A stretch of 64,000 nt of DNA from Erythrobacter donghaensis (GCF_002155425.1 NZ_MUYG01000011.1:847944-911943); one strand, 5' to 3'; shown: positions 43,828-53,388, counted from the stretch's first letter. Notes: generated by a model from the letters alone, not told the origin. Numbers and translations: made by a program.

Positions 43828-45348
43828 TTAGGCTTTTGCGTCTGCGCGCGCAAGCTGCGAGGGGGCAAGGTGCGACGCGGCGGGCAGGAGTTTCCCCGGA
43901 TTGAGCAGCCCTGCCGGGTCGAGCGCCTGCTTGACGCTGCGCATCACCGCCAGCGCGACCGGATCGTGCAGCCGAGCGAGCTCATCCACCTTCATCTGGC
44001 CGATCCCGTGTTCGGCGCTGATTGATCCGCCCCACTGCGTGACCAGATCATAGACCTCGGCGCTGACCGCCTTGCCCTCAGCCTCTTCCCATACCCCGCG
44101 CACCGCACCTTGGGGGGCGAGGACGTGGAAGTGGACGTTGCCGTCGCCGAGATGACCGAAGGCGACGACGCTAGTGCCGGGATGCGCGGTTTCGATCGCC
44201 GGGGTGGCGGCGAGGATGAATTCCGGCATGGCCCCCACCGGCACCGAGATATCGTGCTGCATCGCTGGGCCAAGCGCGCGCTCGGCGGCGGAGATCCCGT
44301 CGCGCAGCCCCCAGAACGCCTCGGCCTGGGTGTCGTTGGCGGCGATCGCGGCATCGGCGATGAGGCCGTCTTCCAGCGCGGCGGCCAGTGCCGTCTCAAG
44401 GCTCTCGCGCAGCGCATGGCTGTCATGTGCGGGCGAGACGCATTCGATCAGCGCGTTCCAGGCATGCGCCTCGGCCAGCGGCGCGCGCGCGGTGGGCTGA
44501 TGCGCGAGCACCGATTCGAGGCAATGCGCGGGCACCACCTCGAAGCCTTCCAGCGCATCGCCCATCGCGCGTTCCATCTGCCGCAGCAGAGTGCGCGCTT
44601 CGATTATCCCTCCCAGTCCGACCCACGCCGTCGCCCGGGCGCGGGTAGCGGGGAGCAGCCGCAGGCAGGCGGCGGTGACGATGCCCAGCGTGCCCTCCGA
44701 ACCGATCAGCAACTGCTTCAGGTCGAAGCCGCGATTGTCCTTCTTGAGCGGGGTCATCAGATCGAGCACCTCCCCCGAAGCCAGCACCGCCTCCAGCCCC
44801 AGCACCTGCGCGCGCATCGTCCCGTGGCGCAGCACCTGCGTGCCGCCGGCATTGGTGGCGATCAGCCCGCCGATGGTCGCCGAGCCCTTGCCGCCCAATG
44901 TCAGCGGAAAGCGCATCTGCGCTGCCTCGGCCGCGTCGTGCAGGGTCTGGAGCACCACGCCTGCCTCGCACACCGCTTGCCCGGCGGCGGGATCGACCGC
45001 GCGGATCGCATTCATGCGCCTTAGCGACAAGATCATGGCGGTGCCGCTTTCGTCTGGGGTCGCGCCCCCAGCCATGCCGCTGTTGCCGCCCTGCGGCACG
45101 ATTGGCACGCCATGCGCCGCGCACAGGCGCACCAGCGCGGCGACCTCGGCGGTGGAGGCCGGAGCGGCGAGCGCGAGCGCGCGTCCGGTGTAGCGTCCGC
45201 GCCAGTCGGTCAGCCAGGTGTCCATCCGCTCGGGATCGGTCGTCAGCCCGCGCTCACCGAGCAGCGCTGCCGCCGCAGCAAGGAAGGCTTCGGAAGCCTG
45301 CGAACCAGACGACGCAGGAAGAGCGGGGGGCGGGGTGGGGCGATTCAT
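43828..45348 (-). CDS. FAD-linked oxidase (GlcD / D-2-hydroxyacid dehydrogenase type)
   Basis: A 506-residue flavoprotein. The FAD-binding PCMH domain shows GVPIVPQGGNSGMAGGATPD and GGLIATNAGGTQVLRHGTMR. The C-terminal substrate domain has the metal-site histidines in VVAFGHLGDGNVHFHVLAP and GGSISAEHGIGQMK. Members oxidise D-lactate, glycolate or D-2-hydroxyglutarate and pass electrons to quinone or ETF. ATG 45348 has AAGG six bases upstream and removes a long unsupported N-terminus; ATG 45360 is an alternative. Confidence 0.9.
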   Translation of the reverse strand: MNRPTPPPALPASSGSQASEAFLAAAAALLGERGLTTDPERMDTWLTDWRGRYTGRALALAAPASTAEVAALVRLCAAHGVPIVPQGGNSGMAGGATPDESGTAMILSLRRMNAIRAVDPAAGQAVCEAGVVLQTLHDAAEAAQMRFPLTLGGKGSATIGGLIATNAGGTQVLRHGTMRAQVLGLEAVLASGEVLDLMTPLKKDNRGFDLKQLLIGSEGTLGIVTAACLRLLPATRARATAWVGLGGIIEARTLLRQMERAMGDALEGFEVVPAHCLESVLAHQPTARAPLAEAHAWNALIECVSPAHDSHALRESLETALAAALEDGLIADAAIAANDTQAEAFWGLRDGISAAERALGPAMQHDISVPVGAMPEFILAATPAIETAHPGTSVVAFGHLGDGNVHFHVLAPQGAVRGVWEEAEGKAVSAEVYDLVTQWGGSISAEHGIGQMKVDELARLHDPVALAVMRSVKQALDPAGLLNPGKLLPAASHLAPSQLARADAKA

Positions 45349-45523
45349 TGTGGCCTTCATGCCACAGTCGCCGGGGAATGTGCCAATGCTTTTCTGGTCA
45401 TGTGACGGAGAATTAAGGCAGGGTTCAAATCGCGGTGCTAATCCGGCAGGGGATGACGCGCTTGCTCGTGCCGTCATGCCCCTTCGCCTTCTTCGCACGC
45501 CGCAAGGAGAGACTGATCCCGCG

Positions 45524-46102
45524 ATGAACAGCCTGCTTGCCCTTGCCGCGCCCGTGGCGCTGATGGTGCCATGGATGGCCCAGGGCGTGGACGTGCCGGG
45601 AGAAGCAGGCGCGCTGGCCGCTCCTTCGGCCCCGCAATGCGATGCCGCACATGCTGCGGAGGATGACGCCCCGCCGCTGGTGAACCCGCTCTCTGCCATG
45701 CATCAGTCGTCCACCGCGCGGCAGGTCCGGATCGAACAGCGCGTGGTGGTGCGCATCACCCCCACCGCGCCGTCCTCGCGCGGCACGCCTCTCGCCAGCC
45801 TCCCCCAGCGTGCGGTTTCCCCCCGCTTCGAAGAGCGCGGCAAGGAAAAATGCGTCGCGCTCGACAGTATCGCTGGGGTTCAGACCGGCAGCGGCAATCG
45901 CCTCGTGCTGTTCCTGCGCGATCGCCGGATGATCTCGGTCAATCTCGAAAAATCATGCCGCGCCCGCGACTTCTACTCGGGCTTCTATGTCGAGCGGAAC
46001 AAAGACGGGCGCCTGTGCGTCGATCGTGACAGGCTCCAGTCACGCACCGGTGCGCGCTGCGAGGTCGAGGTGATGCGCCAGCTGGTCGAAGTGACCGACT
46101 GA
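45524..46102 (+). CDS. Exported hypothetical protein
   Basis: A 192-residue protein with signal peptide MNSLLALAAPVALMVPWMAQ. A low-complexity Pro/Ala part is followed by a compact C-terminal domain (about 95-192) with GNRLVLFLRDRRMISVNLEK, SCRARDFYSGFYVERNKDGR, and five cysteines in total (one early, then KCV, SCR, LCV and RCE). I know of no functional assignment. Start ATG 45524: AAGGAG is present but 14 bases away; an upstream ATG at 45476 is in frame. Encoded divergently from the FAD oxidase gene across 175 bases. Confidence 0.7.
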   Translation: MNSLLALAAPVALMVPWMAQGVDVPGEAGALAAPSAPQCDAAHAAEDDAPPLVNPLSAMHQSSTARQVRIEQRVVVRITPTAPSSRGTPLASLPQRAVSPRFEERGKEKCVALDSIAGVQTGSGNRLVLFLRDRRMISVNLEKSCRARDFYSGFYVERNKDGRLCVDRDRLQSRTGARCEVEVMRQLVEVTD

Positions 46103-46264
46103 CGGGGGCGCGCCGACCCCGCGCGATTCCTTGACTTTTGCGGCCATTTGCGGGAAAGGCGCGCCAGTCTGAACACGTGCCCACCGGGCGCGTCCGCCAC
46201 CAGCGGTGCAGGCCAGCAATCCCGGCAGCAACCCTGCCCGCAATTCTCGGAAACCACACACCGC

Positions 46265-47707
46265 ATGACTTTCGCCGATCTCGGCCTTTCGCCCGAATTG
46301 CTCAAAGCCGTCGAAGACGCGGGCTACACCACGCCGACCGCCATTCAGGCGCAGGCGATCCCGACCGTGCTGATGATGAAGGACCTCATCGGCATTGCGC
46401 AGACCGGGACGGGCAAGACCGCGAGCTTCGTGCTCCCGATGATCGACGTGATGGCTGCCGGCCGCCGCCGCGCGCTAATGCCGCGCTCGCTGATCCTTGA
46501 GCCGACGCGCGAACTCGCTGCACAGGTCGCCGAAAATTTCGAGAAATACGGCAAGAACCACGATCTCAAGATGGCGCTGCTGATCGGCGGCGTGCAGATG
46601 GGCGACCAGTTGAAGGCGCTGTCCGACGGGGTCGACGTGCTGATCGCCACACCGGGCCGCCTCATGGACCTGTTCGAACGCGGCAAGATCATGCTCAACG
46701 GCTGCGAATTGCTGGTGATCGACGAGGCTGACCGGATGCTCGACATGGGGTTTATCCCCGATATCGAATTCATCTGCTCCAAGCTCCCCGATACCCGCCA
46801 GACCATGCTGTTCTCGGCCACCATGCCCCCGCCGATCGAGAAGCTGGCGAAGAAGTTCCTCAACAATCCCAAGCGGATCGAAGTCAGCCGCGCGGCCTCG
46901 ACCAATGCCGACATCACCGCCTTCAAGGTGCCGGTGAAGTCGCGTTCGAAGAAGGACACGCTGCGCTGGTTCCTCGAGAACGATCTGGTGGAAACCGCGA
47001 TCATTTTCGCCAACCGCAAGACGACGGTGCGCGAACTCAATCAGAGCCTGGCGCGCTTCGGCTTCCGCTCAAGCGAGATCCACGGCGACATGGACCAGTC
47101 GAGCCGGATCAAGGAGCTCGAACGCTTCAAGGCGGGTGAGGTCAACATCCTCGTCGCTTCGGACGTCGCGGCGCGCGGGCTGGACATCAAGGGCGTCAGC
47201 CACGTCTTCAACTACGATACGCCTTGGCACCCGGATGACTACGTCCACCGCATCGGTCGCACCGGCCGCGCAGGGGCCAAGGGCCGGGCCTTCACCTTCG
47301 TGTCCGAAGAAGACGCCGAAGCCATCAGCAATGTCGAAAAGCTCACCGGCAGCGCGATCAAGGTGTTCGGCAAGGAAGACGTGCGCGTCGATCTGTCCGA
47401 AGTGCTGGCCAAGGCCGAGGCATCCAAGGCCGAAGCCCCGCAAGAGGAAGAGCGTGAAGAGCGCCCCGAGCGCAAGCCCCGCCGCGCCCGCGAAGAGCGT
47501 GCGCCGCGTGAAGAACGTGCTCCGCGCGAAGAGCGTGCCTCACGTGAAGAACGCCCCCGCCGCGAAAAGGCCGCCCCGCGCACCGACCGTGTCACCGCCA
47601 GCGACGAACGCAATCCGCGCCGCCGCCACAACGAGGACGAAGAACCCGTGCCCGCCGGCGAATGGAATGGCCCGCGCCCGAGCTTTCTGGATGTGGGCTT
47701 CGGGTGA
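46265..47707 (+). CDS. DEAD-box RNA helicase (RhlE-like)
   Basis: A 480-residue ATP-dependent RNA helicase. Motifs in order: Q motif (TPTAIQAQAIP), Walker A AQTGTGKTASFVLP, PTRELA, TPGRL, DEAD as VIDEADRMLDMGF, SAT, ARGLDIKGV and HRIGRTGRAGAKG. Beyond about residue 385 is a charged tail with repeats of R-E-E-R-A-P/S (about 402-440), then RRRHNEDEEP, likely for RNA contact. ATG 46265 starts the family N-terminus MTFADLGLSPELLKAVEDAG. It converges on the ChaN-like gene with three bases between. Confidence 0.95.
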   Translation: MTFADLGLSPELLKAVEDAGYTTPTAIQAQAIPTVLMMKDLIGIAQTGTGKTASFVLPMIDVMAAGRRRALMPRSLILEPTRELAAQVAENFEKYGKNHDLKMALLIGGVQMGDQLKALSDGVDVLIATPGRLMDLFERGKIMLNGCELLVIDEADRMLDMGFIPDIEFICSKLPDTRQTMLFSATMPPPIEKLAKKFLNNPKRIEVSRAASTNADITAFKVPVKSRSKKDTLRWFLENDLVETAIIFANRKTTVRELNQSLARFGFRSSEIHGDMDQSSRIKELERFKAGEVNILVASDVAARGLDIKGVSHVFNYDTPWHPDDYVHRIGRTGRAGAKGRAFTFVSEEDAEAISNVEKLTGSAIKVFGKEDVRVDLSEVLAKAEASKAEAPQEEEREERPERKPRRAREERAPREERAPREERASREERPRREKAAPRTDRVTASDERNPRRRHNEDEEPVPAGEWNGPRPSFLDVGFG

Positions 47708-47710
47708 TCG

Positions 47711-48622
47711 TCACTCCCCGGATGGAAATGCCGGGGGTGAGGCTGTAATCGGACCGACCCAGAAGATGCCGTCGAAACGGCGTGCCACTTGCGGATCGGA
47801 CAGGTTGCCGACTGCAATGTGGGGGCCTCTATCGCTTGCCCCTTCTGCGCCTCCCCGGTGGGCCGCACATTCGATCATGTCGTCGGTGACACGCTGGCCA
47901 GGAGCGAGCTTCGTCTCCGGCGGAAGCTGACAGGTCCACGATTCGCCCCCGGCATGTCGCATCCCGAGACTGACCACCGAGCCATAACGGCGCAGGCGAA
48001 CCGCCATGGGTTCGAACTCCGGCCCGCCCATGCTGAGCGGCGCGATCTCGGCGTGAAGGTTGCCGACCAGCACGATCACGCGGTCATAGGGTTTGCGCCC
48101 CGCCGCTTCGGCAATGTTCTCGGCTTGCGCCGCCTCGTGCGGACCCTGGCCTGGAAGTTCGCGGAAACGTGTCTGTTGCGCTTCGTCTCTCGCGCCGTTG
48201 AATGCGACGATATCAATCTTCGCGCCGGAGTCTTTCAGCGCATGTGCGGCGAGCACCAGCCGCCACATGGCTTCGCTTGCGACTCCGTCCTCGCGGTTGC
48301 GCCATCCAAGATCGGGCAGCGCCCGTCGGAACGCGTCATGGGGCAGCGCCCATGCTTCTTGCCAAGCCGCGTTCTGCCATGACGAGTGCTCGACCGCGAG
48401 GAGCACACGATGGCCAAGCTCAGCCTCGGCGCAGATCAGGTTTTCGACAAACGCTGGCGCTTCGTTGGTGCCGTGCAGTTCGCCGAAGACGACGTAGTCG
48501 GGATCGCGATCTACGACCTCGGCCCAGCCGTCCGGCGCGGTGCAAAAGGCTGGGAGCACTAGCTCATTGGCAGAAAGCGGGGCGGCGAGAAGCGCGGCCG
48601 CTGCGGCAATCAGGGTCTTCAT
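47711..48622 (-). CDS. ChaN-like (haem-binding/Tiki superfamily) exported protein
   Basis: A 303-residue protein with signal peptide MKTLIAAAAALLAAPLSANE. The core has DYVVFGELHGTNEAPAFVEN and VIVLVGNLHAEIAP, the two paired G-E-x-H and N-x-H motifs of the ChaN/EreA/TraB-like group that bind haem or act as metallohydrolases. No lipobox is seen. GGAG is eight bases before ATG 48622. The C-terminal domain after 190 is less typical. Possible role in haem or iron handling; not proven. Confidence 0.75.
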   Translation of the reverse strand: MKTLIAAAAALLAAPLSANELVLPAFCTAPDGWAEVVDRDPDYVVFGELHGTNEAPAFVENLICAEAELGHRVLLAVEHSSWQNAAWQEAWALPHDAFRRALPDLGWRNREDGVASEAMWRLVLAAHALKDSGAKIDIVAFNGARDEAQQTRFRELPGQGPHEAAQAENIAEAAGRKPYDRVIVLVGNLHAEIAPLSMGGPEFEPMAVRLRRYGSVVSLGMRHAGGESWTCQLPPETKLAPGQRVTDDMIECAAHRGGAEGASDRGPHIAVGNLSDPQVARRFDGIFWVGPITASPPAFPSGE

Positions 48623-48700
48623 CCGATCTGCTCCAACAGTGATGCTCAGCGGTGCGCTATCATAGCTGTTCCGGATGGAAGATGAATGGATTTCAGCGAC

Positions 48701-51004
48701 CTAACCAACCACGGTCACAAAGCTGTCGAGCACCCGCTTCTCGCCTGCGTCCTCGAACATGATGGTGAGCTTGTTGCCCTCCTGATCGATAACGCAGCCC
48801 GTGCCGAATTTGGCGTGGGTGACCATTGCGCCGATCGCGATGTCGGAGCGCGCGGGCGCAGCGAAGCTTGCGGCGGAGCGCGTGTTTTCGCGCACGCGGG
48901 CGGGCGTGGTGTCGTAGCCGGACGCCAGCGCGCGCTGCCAGCCCGGGCCGCGCGCCTGAGCGCGGTCGGGACGGGCTTGCGCGACATGGGCGAAGGGGTC
49001 TTCCTGCTCGCTCCAGTTCGCCCGCCACAGCGAGGCGCCGCCGGTCAGCGTGGTTTCCTGCTCGATATGCTCCTCGGGCAGATCCTCGATGAAGCGTGAG
49101 GGGATGCTGCTGACCCACTGGCCATAGATGCGCCGGTTGGCGGCGTGGAGGATGGTGCAGTGCCGCCGCGCGCGGGTGATCGCGACATAGGCGAGGCGGC
49201 GTTCTTCCTCGAGGCTGGCGAGCCCGCCCTCGTCGATCGCGCGTTGTGAGGGGAAGACGCCTTCCTCCCAGCCGACGCAGAAGACATTGTCGAATTCCAA
49301 CCCCTTGGCGGCGTGGATCGTCATGATCGTGACCGTCTCCTCGCTGTCGGACCGGTCGTTGTCCATCACGAGGCTGACGTGTTCGAGGAAATCGCCGAGC
49401 GTGGTGTATTCCTCCATCGCGCGGGCGAGTTCGGAGAGGTTCTCCGCGCGGCCTGCGCTTTCGGGCGAGCGGTCGGCAGCGAGCATCGCGTTGTAGCCGC
49501 TCTCCTCAAGCACCAGCCGCAGCAGGTCGGAGGGGGTGAGCGTTTCGCTCTGTTCGCGCCAGTGGAGGAACTGTCGCAGCAATCCGCCGATGGTGGTCGC
49601 CGCGCGCTTGGGCAATTCGTCGCTGTCGGCAAGCTGCAGCGCGGCCGCCGCCAGCGGCAGGCCGGTACGGCGCGCATGGGAGTGCATCGCCTCCAGCGCC
49701 TTGGCACCGAGCCCGCGCTTGGGCTGGTTATGGATGCGCTCGAAGGCGAGATCATCCTGCGGCTGCGCGATCAGGCGCAGATAGGCGAGCGCATCGCGGA
49801 TCTCCGCACGCTCGTAGAAGCGGAAGCCGCCGATGATGCGGTAATTGATGCCGATCTGGATGAAGCGGTCTTCGAACTCGCGGGTCTGATACTGCGCGCG
49901 CACCAGAATCGCGACCTGGCCGAGCGAAGCGCCCTCGCGCTCCAGCCGCTCGATCGCCTCGCCCACGCGGCGCGCTTCCTCCGGCGCGTCCCACACGCCG
50001 ATCACCTTGACCTTGTCGCCGCCGTTCACCTCGGTCCACAAGGTCTTGTCGTGGCGCTGCGAATTGGCGCGGATCAGGCCCGATGCTGCGCCAAGGATGT
50101 GCGGAGTGGAGCGGTAGTTCTGCTCCAGCCGGATCACCTCGGTGCCCGGAAAATCCTTCTCGAACCGCAGGATGTTGGCGACCTCGGCCCCGCGCCAGGA
50201 ATAAATCGACTGGTCGTCGTCCCCCACCACGCAGATGTTCTTGTGCCCCTGCGCCAGCAGTCGCAGCCACAGGTACTGCACCGCGTTGGTGTCCTGATAT
50301 TCGTCCACCATGATGTAGCGGAAGCGGCGCTGGTAATCGGCGAGGATATCGGGATGGCCGCGCAGGATGTTCAGCATGTGCAGCATCAGGTCGCCGAAAT
50401 CGCAGGCGTTCAACTGCTTTAGCCGCTCCTGATAGCGGGCATAGAGCGCGGTGCCCTTGCCGTTGGCATAGGCCTCGTTCTCGGTCGCATCGAGATCGGC
50501 GGGGTTGAGGCCGCGGTTCTTCCAGCGGTCGATCAGGCCCGCCAGCTGGCGCGCGGGCCAGCGTTTCTCGTCGAGCTCGGCCTCGGCGATCAGCGCCTTG
50601 AGGACACGCAGCTGATCGTCGGTGTCGATGATCGTGAAATTGTGCTGCAGCCCGACCAGCTCGGCATGGCGGCGCAGCATCTTGGCGCAGATCGAGTGGA
50701 AGGTGCCGAGCCACGGCAGCCCCTCCGCAGCGGGGCCGAGGTGATGGCCGACCCGCTCGCGCATCTCGCGCGCGGCCTTATTGGTGAAGGTGACGCACAG
50801 GATCTGGGAGGGATAGGCGCGGCCGGTGGCGACGAGGTGCGCAAGGCGCGAGGTCAGCGCGGCGGTCTTGCCCGTGCCCGCGCCCGCGAGCATCAGCACC
50901 GGGCCTTCCGTGGCCAACACGGCAGCGCGCTGCGGCGGGTTGAGCCGCGCGGCATAGGCGGGAATCGCCGGCGGTGCGGCGGGGGAGGGCAAGTTCTGGC
51001 TCAT
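48701..51004 (-). CDS. uvrD: DNA helicase II, UvrD/PcrA/Rep type
   Basis: A 767-residue superfamily 1A helicase that removes incised strands in excision and mismatch repair. Motifs include LNPPQRAAVLATEGPVLMLA (Q motif), AGAGTGKTAALTSRLAHLV (Walker A), MVDEYQDTNAVQYLW (motif II), GDDDQSIYSWRGA (III), LEQNYRS (IV) and MTIHAAKGLEFDNVFCVGWE (V). The C-terminal Tudor-like domain (GAMVTHAKFGTGCVIDQEGN) is present. ATG 51004 was chosen: it gives the usual length, and a LexA box lies just upstream. The frame continues to 51373 but reads through the operator. Confidence 0.95.
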   Translation of the reverse strand: MSQNLPSPAAPPAIPAYAARLNPPQRAAVLATEGPVLMLAGAGTGKTAALTSRLAHLVATGRAYPSQILCVTFTNKAAREMRERVGHHLGPAAEGLPWLGTFHSICAKMLRRHAELVGLQHNFTIIDTDDQLRVLKALIAEAELDEKRWPARQLAGLIDRWKNRGLNPADLDATENEAYANGKGTALYARYQERLKQLNACDFGDLMLHMLNILRGHPDILADYQRRFRYIMVDEYQDTNAVQYLWLRLLAQGHKNICVVGDDDQSIYSWRGAEVANILRFEKDFPGTEVIRLEQNYRSTPHILGAASGLIRANSQRHDKTLWTEVNGGDKVKVIGVWDAPEEARRVGEAIERLEREGASLGQVAILVRAQYQTREFEDRFIQIGINYRIIGGFRFYERAEIRDALAYLRLIAQPQDDLAFERIHNQPKRGLGAKALEAMHSHARRTGLPLAAAALQLADSDELPKRAATTIGGLLRQFLHWREQSETLTPSDLLRLVLEESGYNAMLAADRSPESAGRAENLSELARAMEEYTTLGDFLEHVSLVMDNDRSDSEETVTIMTIHAAKGLEFDNVFCVGWEEGVFPSQRAIDEGGLASLEEERRLAYVAITRARRHCTILHAANRRIYGQWVSSIPSRFIEDLPEEHIEQETTLTGGASLWRANWSEQEDPFAHVAQARPDRAQARGPGWQRALASGYDTTPARVRENTRSAASFAAPARSDIAIGAMVTHAKFGTGCVIDQEGNKLTIMFEDAGEKRVLDSFVTVVG

Positions 51005-51014
51005 GATCTCATGC

Positions 51015-51029
51015 GAACAGGTAGGGAAC
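51015..51029 (-). promoter_or_regulatory. LexA operator (SOS box) of uvrD
   Basis: On the minus strand GTTCCCTACCTGTTC fits GTTC-N7-GTTC and differs from the recA operator at one of fifteen bases. It ends 11 bases before the uvrD ATG, closer than usual, so the transcript must have a very short leader or LexA blocks elongation. Confidence 0.82.
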
Positions 51030-51275
51030 AATGGGCCGCAGGGCAAGCCGTGCGGCGGGCTTGGGCGGGGACGGCAACACTTCGCGCCATCGGTCTGCCG
51101 TCTTTCCGCCACATTTGCCGCCCGGTGGAGCCGGTGGCGGGATGTCCGGTCGGGCGCAGGCTTGCCGACGCCGGGCGGCGGGCCATAGTGGGGGCATCCG
51201 GTCAGCAGGGGATTGCGCGGCCGGACACTGCGTTGGCGTTCGTCGTGTCTGGTATAGTCACTAACGGAGATACCC

Positions 51276-51659
51276 ATGCACAAGTCCCTGAATACTTTCG
51301 CTCTCGCTGGCAGCGCCTTGGCCCTGGCGCTGTCCCCTGCGATGGCCGTTGCGCAAGAGGAGACCGAATCCATGCCCCCGGTCGAGGCCCCCGCGACCGA
51401 AATGCCGGCTGACGCTCAGCCCACCGAAACGGCGGATCAGGACCCGCGGCTTGCCAGCCTGCCGGCGGAAAAGCAGGAAGCGGTGAAGGCCTGGCCGCCT
51501 GCCACGCAGGACTATTTCTGGTCGCTTTCGGACGAGCGCAAGGAGCTGTTCTGGAGGCTGTCCGATCCGGACAAGGTGCGCCTTAGCGAACTTCCCGAAG
51601 AGCAGCAGGCCTCGGCCTGGGCGCAGATCGAATCGATGAAGGCGCCCTCGCAGGTCTAG
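51276..51659 (+). CDS. Exported hypothetical protein
   Basis: A 127-residue protein with signal peptide MHKSLNTFALAGSALALALS (cut after AVAQ). The mature part is acidic and Pro/Glu-rich (residues 28-60), then a helical end containing PPATQDYFWSLSDERKELFW and LSDPDKVRLSELPEEQQASA. The aromatic segment with YFW..LS..R.ELFW is distinctive, but I recognise no family. It ends convergently with rsmD with a four-base overlap. Start codon has GGAG upstream (51267-51270). Confidence 0.75.
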   Translation: MHKSLNTFALAGSALALALSPAMAVAQEETESMPPVEAPATEMPADAQPTETADQDPRLASLPAEKQEAVKAWPPATQDYFWSLSDERKELFWRLSDPDKVRLSELPEEQQASAWAQIESMKAPSQV

Positions 51660-52237
51660 GCCGCGCTGGTCTCCGGCGCCGGGTCGGCATCGGGCAGCGC
51701 CAGCCGCAACAGGCTGAGCTTGCCCTTGCCGACCCGGCGTGTCGCATCGAGCATCAGGCCTTTCACCGCGACATCTTCCCTGAAGCCCGTCTCGAGCGCG
51801 ATCCAGGTCTCCGGCCCGATCCAGCCGAGCCGCAGCAGCCGGTCGAGCGCCACATCGCCCGCACCCGACTGATAGGGCGGATCGGCAAGGATCAGGTCGA
51901 GCGGCTTGGTCGCTGCGCGCAATTGCATCACCGATCCGGCCTCGACCCGAGTGCAGGCCTGCGCGCCGAGCGTGGCGATATTGGCGCGGATCACGTCCAC
52001 CGCCGCGCGGTCCTGCTCGACGAACAAGCACTGCGCTGCCCCGCGTGACAGTGCCTCGAGCCCGAGCGCGCCCGAGCCCGCAAACAGGTCGGCGACCTGC
52101 AATCCCTCGAAATCGCCGAGCCTGCTTGTAAGCATCGCAAACAGCGTCTCGCGCGCACGGTCGGCGGTGGGGCGGGTGCCTTCGCCCTTGGGTGCGGCCA
52201 GCTTGCGCCCGCGCCATTCCCCCGCAATGATTCTCAC
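51656..52237 (-). CDS. rsmD: 16S rRNA (guanine-966-N2)-methyltransferase
   Basis: A 193-residue methyltransferase acting on assembled 30S subunits. It begins MRIIAGEWRGRKLAAPKGEG, as in RsmD. SAM motif I is VADLFAGSGALGLEALSRG, and the N6/N2-methylase motif is LILADPPYQSG (D-P-P-Y). The start overlaps the pseudouridine synthase stop by four bases, so the two rRNA-modification genes are coupled. Confidence 0.95.
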   Translation of the reverse strand: MRIIAGEWRGRKLAAPKGEGTRPTADRARETLFAMLTSRLGDFEGLQVADLFAGSGALGLEALSRGAAQCLFVEQDRAAVDVIRANIATLGAQACTRVEAGSVMQLRAATKPLDLILADPPYQSGAGDVALDRLLRLGWIGPETWIALETGFREDVAVKGLMLDATRRVGKGKLSLLRLALPDADPAPETSAA

Positions 52238-53349
52238 TTTCGCGGCCCGCGCGGCGGCGTGTTGCCGCGGGTGGGTGCCGGTCGCTTGCGTGCACCAGCG
52301 CCTGATCGCGGCGCGCCGGGAGCGGCCGGGCCTCGGCGCGGTGCGTTGGTCAGGGTCTCGGCGCCTTTGCGCGGAGCAGACGTAGCGGGCTTGCCCTTGC
52401 CGCGAGCACCTCTCGCGCCATCGTCATCCTTGCGCGCGAAGGGGGCGGTGCCTGCGGTCTTGCGCGGGGCCGCACGCGCCGGGGCGTCCTTGCGTTCGGG
52501 GTGACGGGCAGGGGGCGGCGTTTTGACCGAGGCGGCAATCGCGATCCTGTCCGCTTTCTTCACACCGCCGCGCGGGATCGGCTGACCCGTCATCTCCGAC
52601 AGGAAATGCGCGACCGGCTTGCCCGTCAGTTCGACCGCCTGCCCGCGCGGCAGATCGCCGATGTGGAACGGGCCGTAGCCAACCCGGATCAGCCGGTTCA
52701 CCTGCAATCCCAGATGTTCGAGGACATTGCGCACTTCGCGATTCTTGCCTTCGGTGATGGTCATCTCGATCCACAGGTTGCGGCCCGAGGAGCGTTCGAG
52801 GTTTGCGTCGATCGGCCCGTAGCGTATCCCGTCGATCTCGACGCCTTCGATCAGCGCCTCGAGCTGTTCCTGGCTGACCGCGCCGAACGCTCGCGCGCGG
52901 TAAGTGCGGGGGATGTTGGTCGCGGGCAGTTCCAGCGTGCGCTTCAACCCGCCATCATTGGTGAGCAGCAGCAGGCCCTCGGTGTTGAGATCGAGCCGCC
53001 CGACCGGCATCACCCGGCCCGCATCCTTGGGCAGGGCGTTGCGCAGGGCGGTGTAGATCGTCGGCCGTCCCGCCGGATCCCGCTCGGCGGTGATGAGGCC
53101 GCTGGGCTTGTGAAAGGCGAAGAGCCGCGTGGCCTCCGCCGCGCCGACCGGCTTGCCGTCGACCGTCACGCCCTTGAGGCTGGTGAGGATCGTGGCCGGG
53201 GTATCGAGCACCTTGCCATCGAGCGCCACGCGCCCTTCGGCGATCATGCGCTCGATCTCGCGGCGGCTGGCGATCCCGGCACGGGCGAGCAATTTGGCGA
53301 TGCGGTCGCCTTCGGGGCGGTTTTCGGAACGGGGGGGCTGGGTGGGCAT
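52234..53349 (-). CDS. RsuA/RluB-type pseudouridine synthase
   Basis: A 371-residue protein. Residues 15-70 are an S4 RNA-binding domain (KLLARAGIASRREIERMIAE). The catalytic domain (about 75-245) has Asp120 in MPVGRLDLNTEGLLLLTNDG and ITEGKNREVRNVLEHLGLQV, fitting RluB, which modifies U2605 of 23S rRNA. From about 265 to the end is a low-complexity basic tail rich in Pro, Ala, Arg and Lys (for example PPARHPERKDAPARAAPRKT), seen in many high-GC relatives and probably unstructured RNA-binding. Confidence 0.9.
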   Translation of the reverse strand: MPTQPPRSENRPEGDRIAKLLARAGIASRREIERMIAEGRVALDGKVLDTPATILTSLKGVTVDGKPVGAAEATRLFAFHKPSGLITAERDPAGRPTIYTALRNALPKDAGRVMPVGRLDLNTEGLLLLTNDGGLKRTLELPATNIPRTYRARAFGAVSQEQLEALIEGVEIDGIRYGPIDANLERSSGRNLWIEMTITEGKNREVRNVLEHLGLQVNRLIRVGYGPFHIGDLPRGQAVELTGKPVAHFLSEMTGQPIPRGGVKKADRIAIAASVKTPPPARHPERKDAPARAAPRKTAGTAPFARKDDDGARGARGKGKPATSAPRKGAETLTNAPRRGPAAPGAPRSGAGARKRPAPTRGNTPPRGPRK

Positions 53350-53388
53350 GGGCGCGCGCCTAATGCATTTCGCGACCGAATGCGACCT

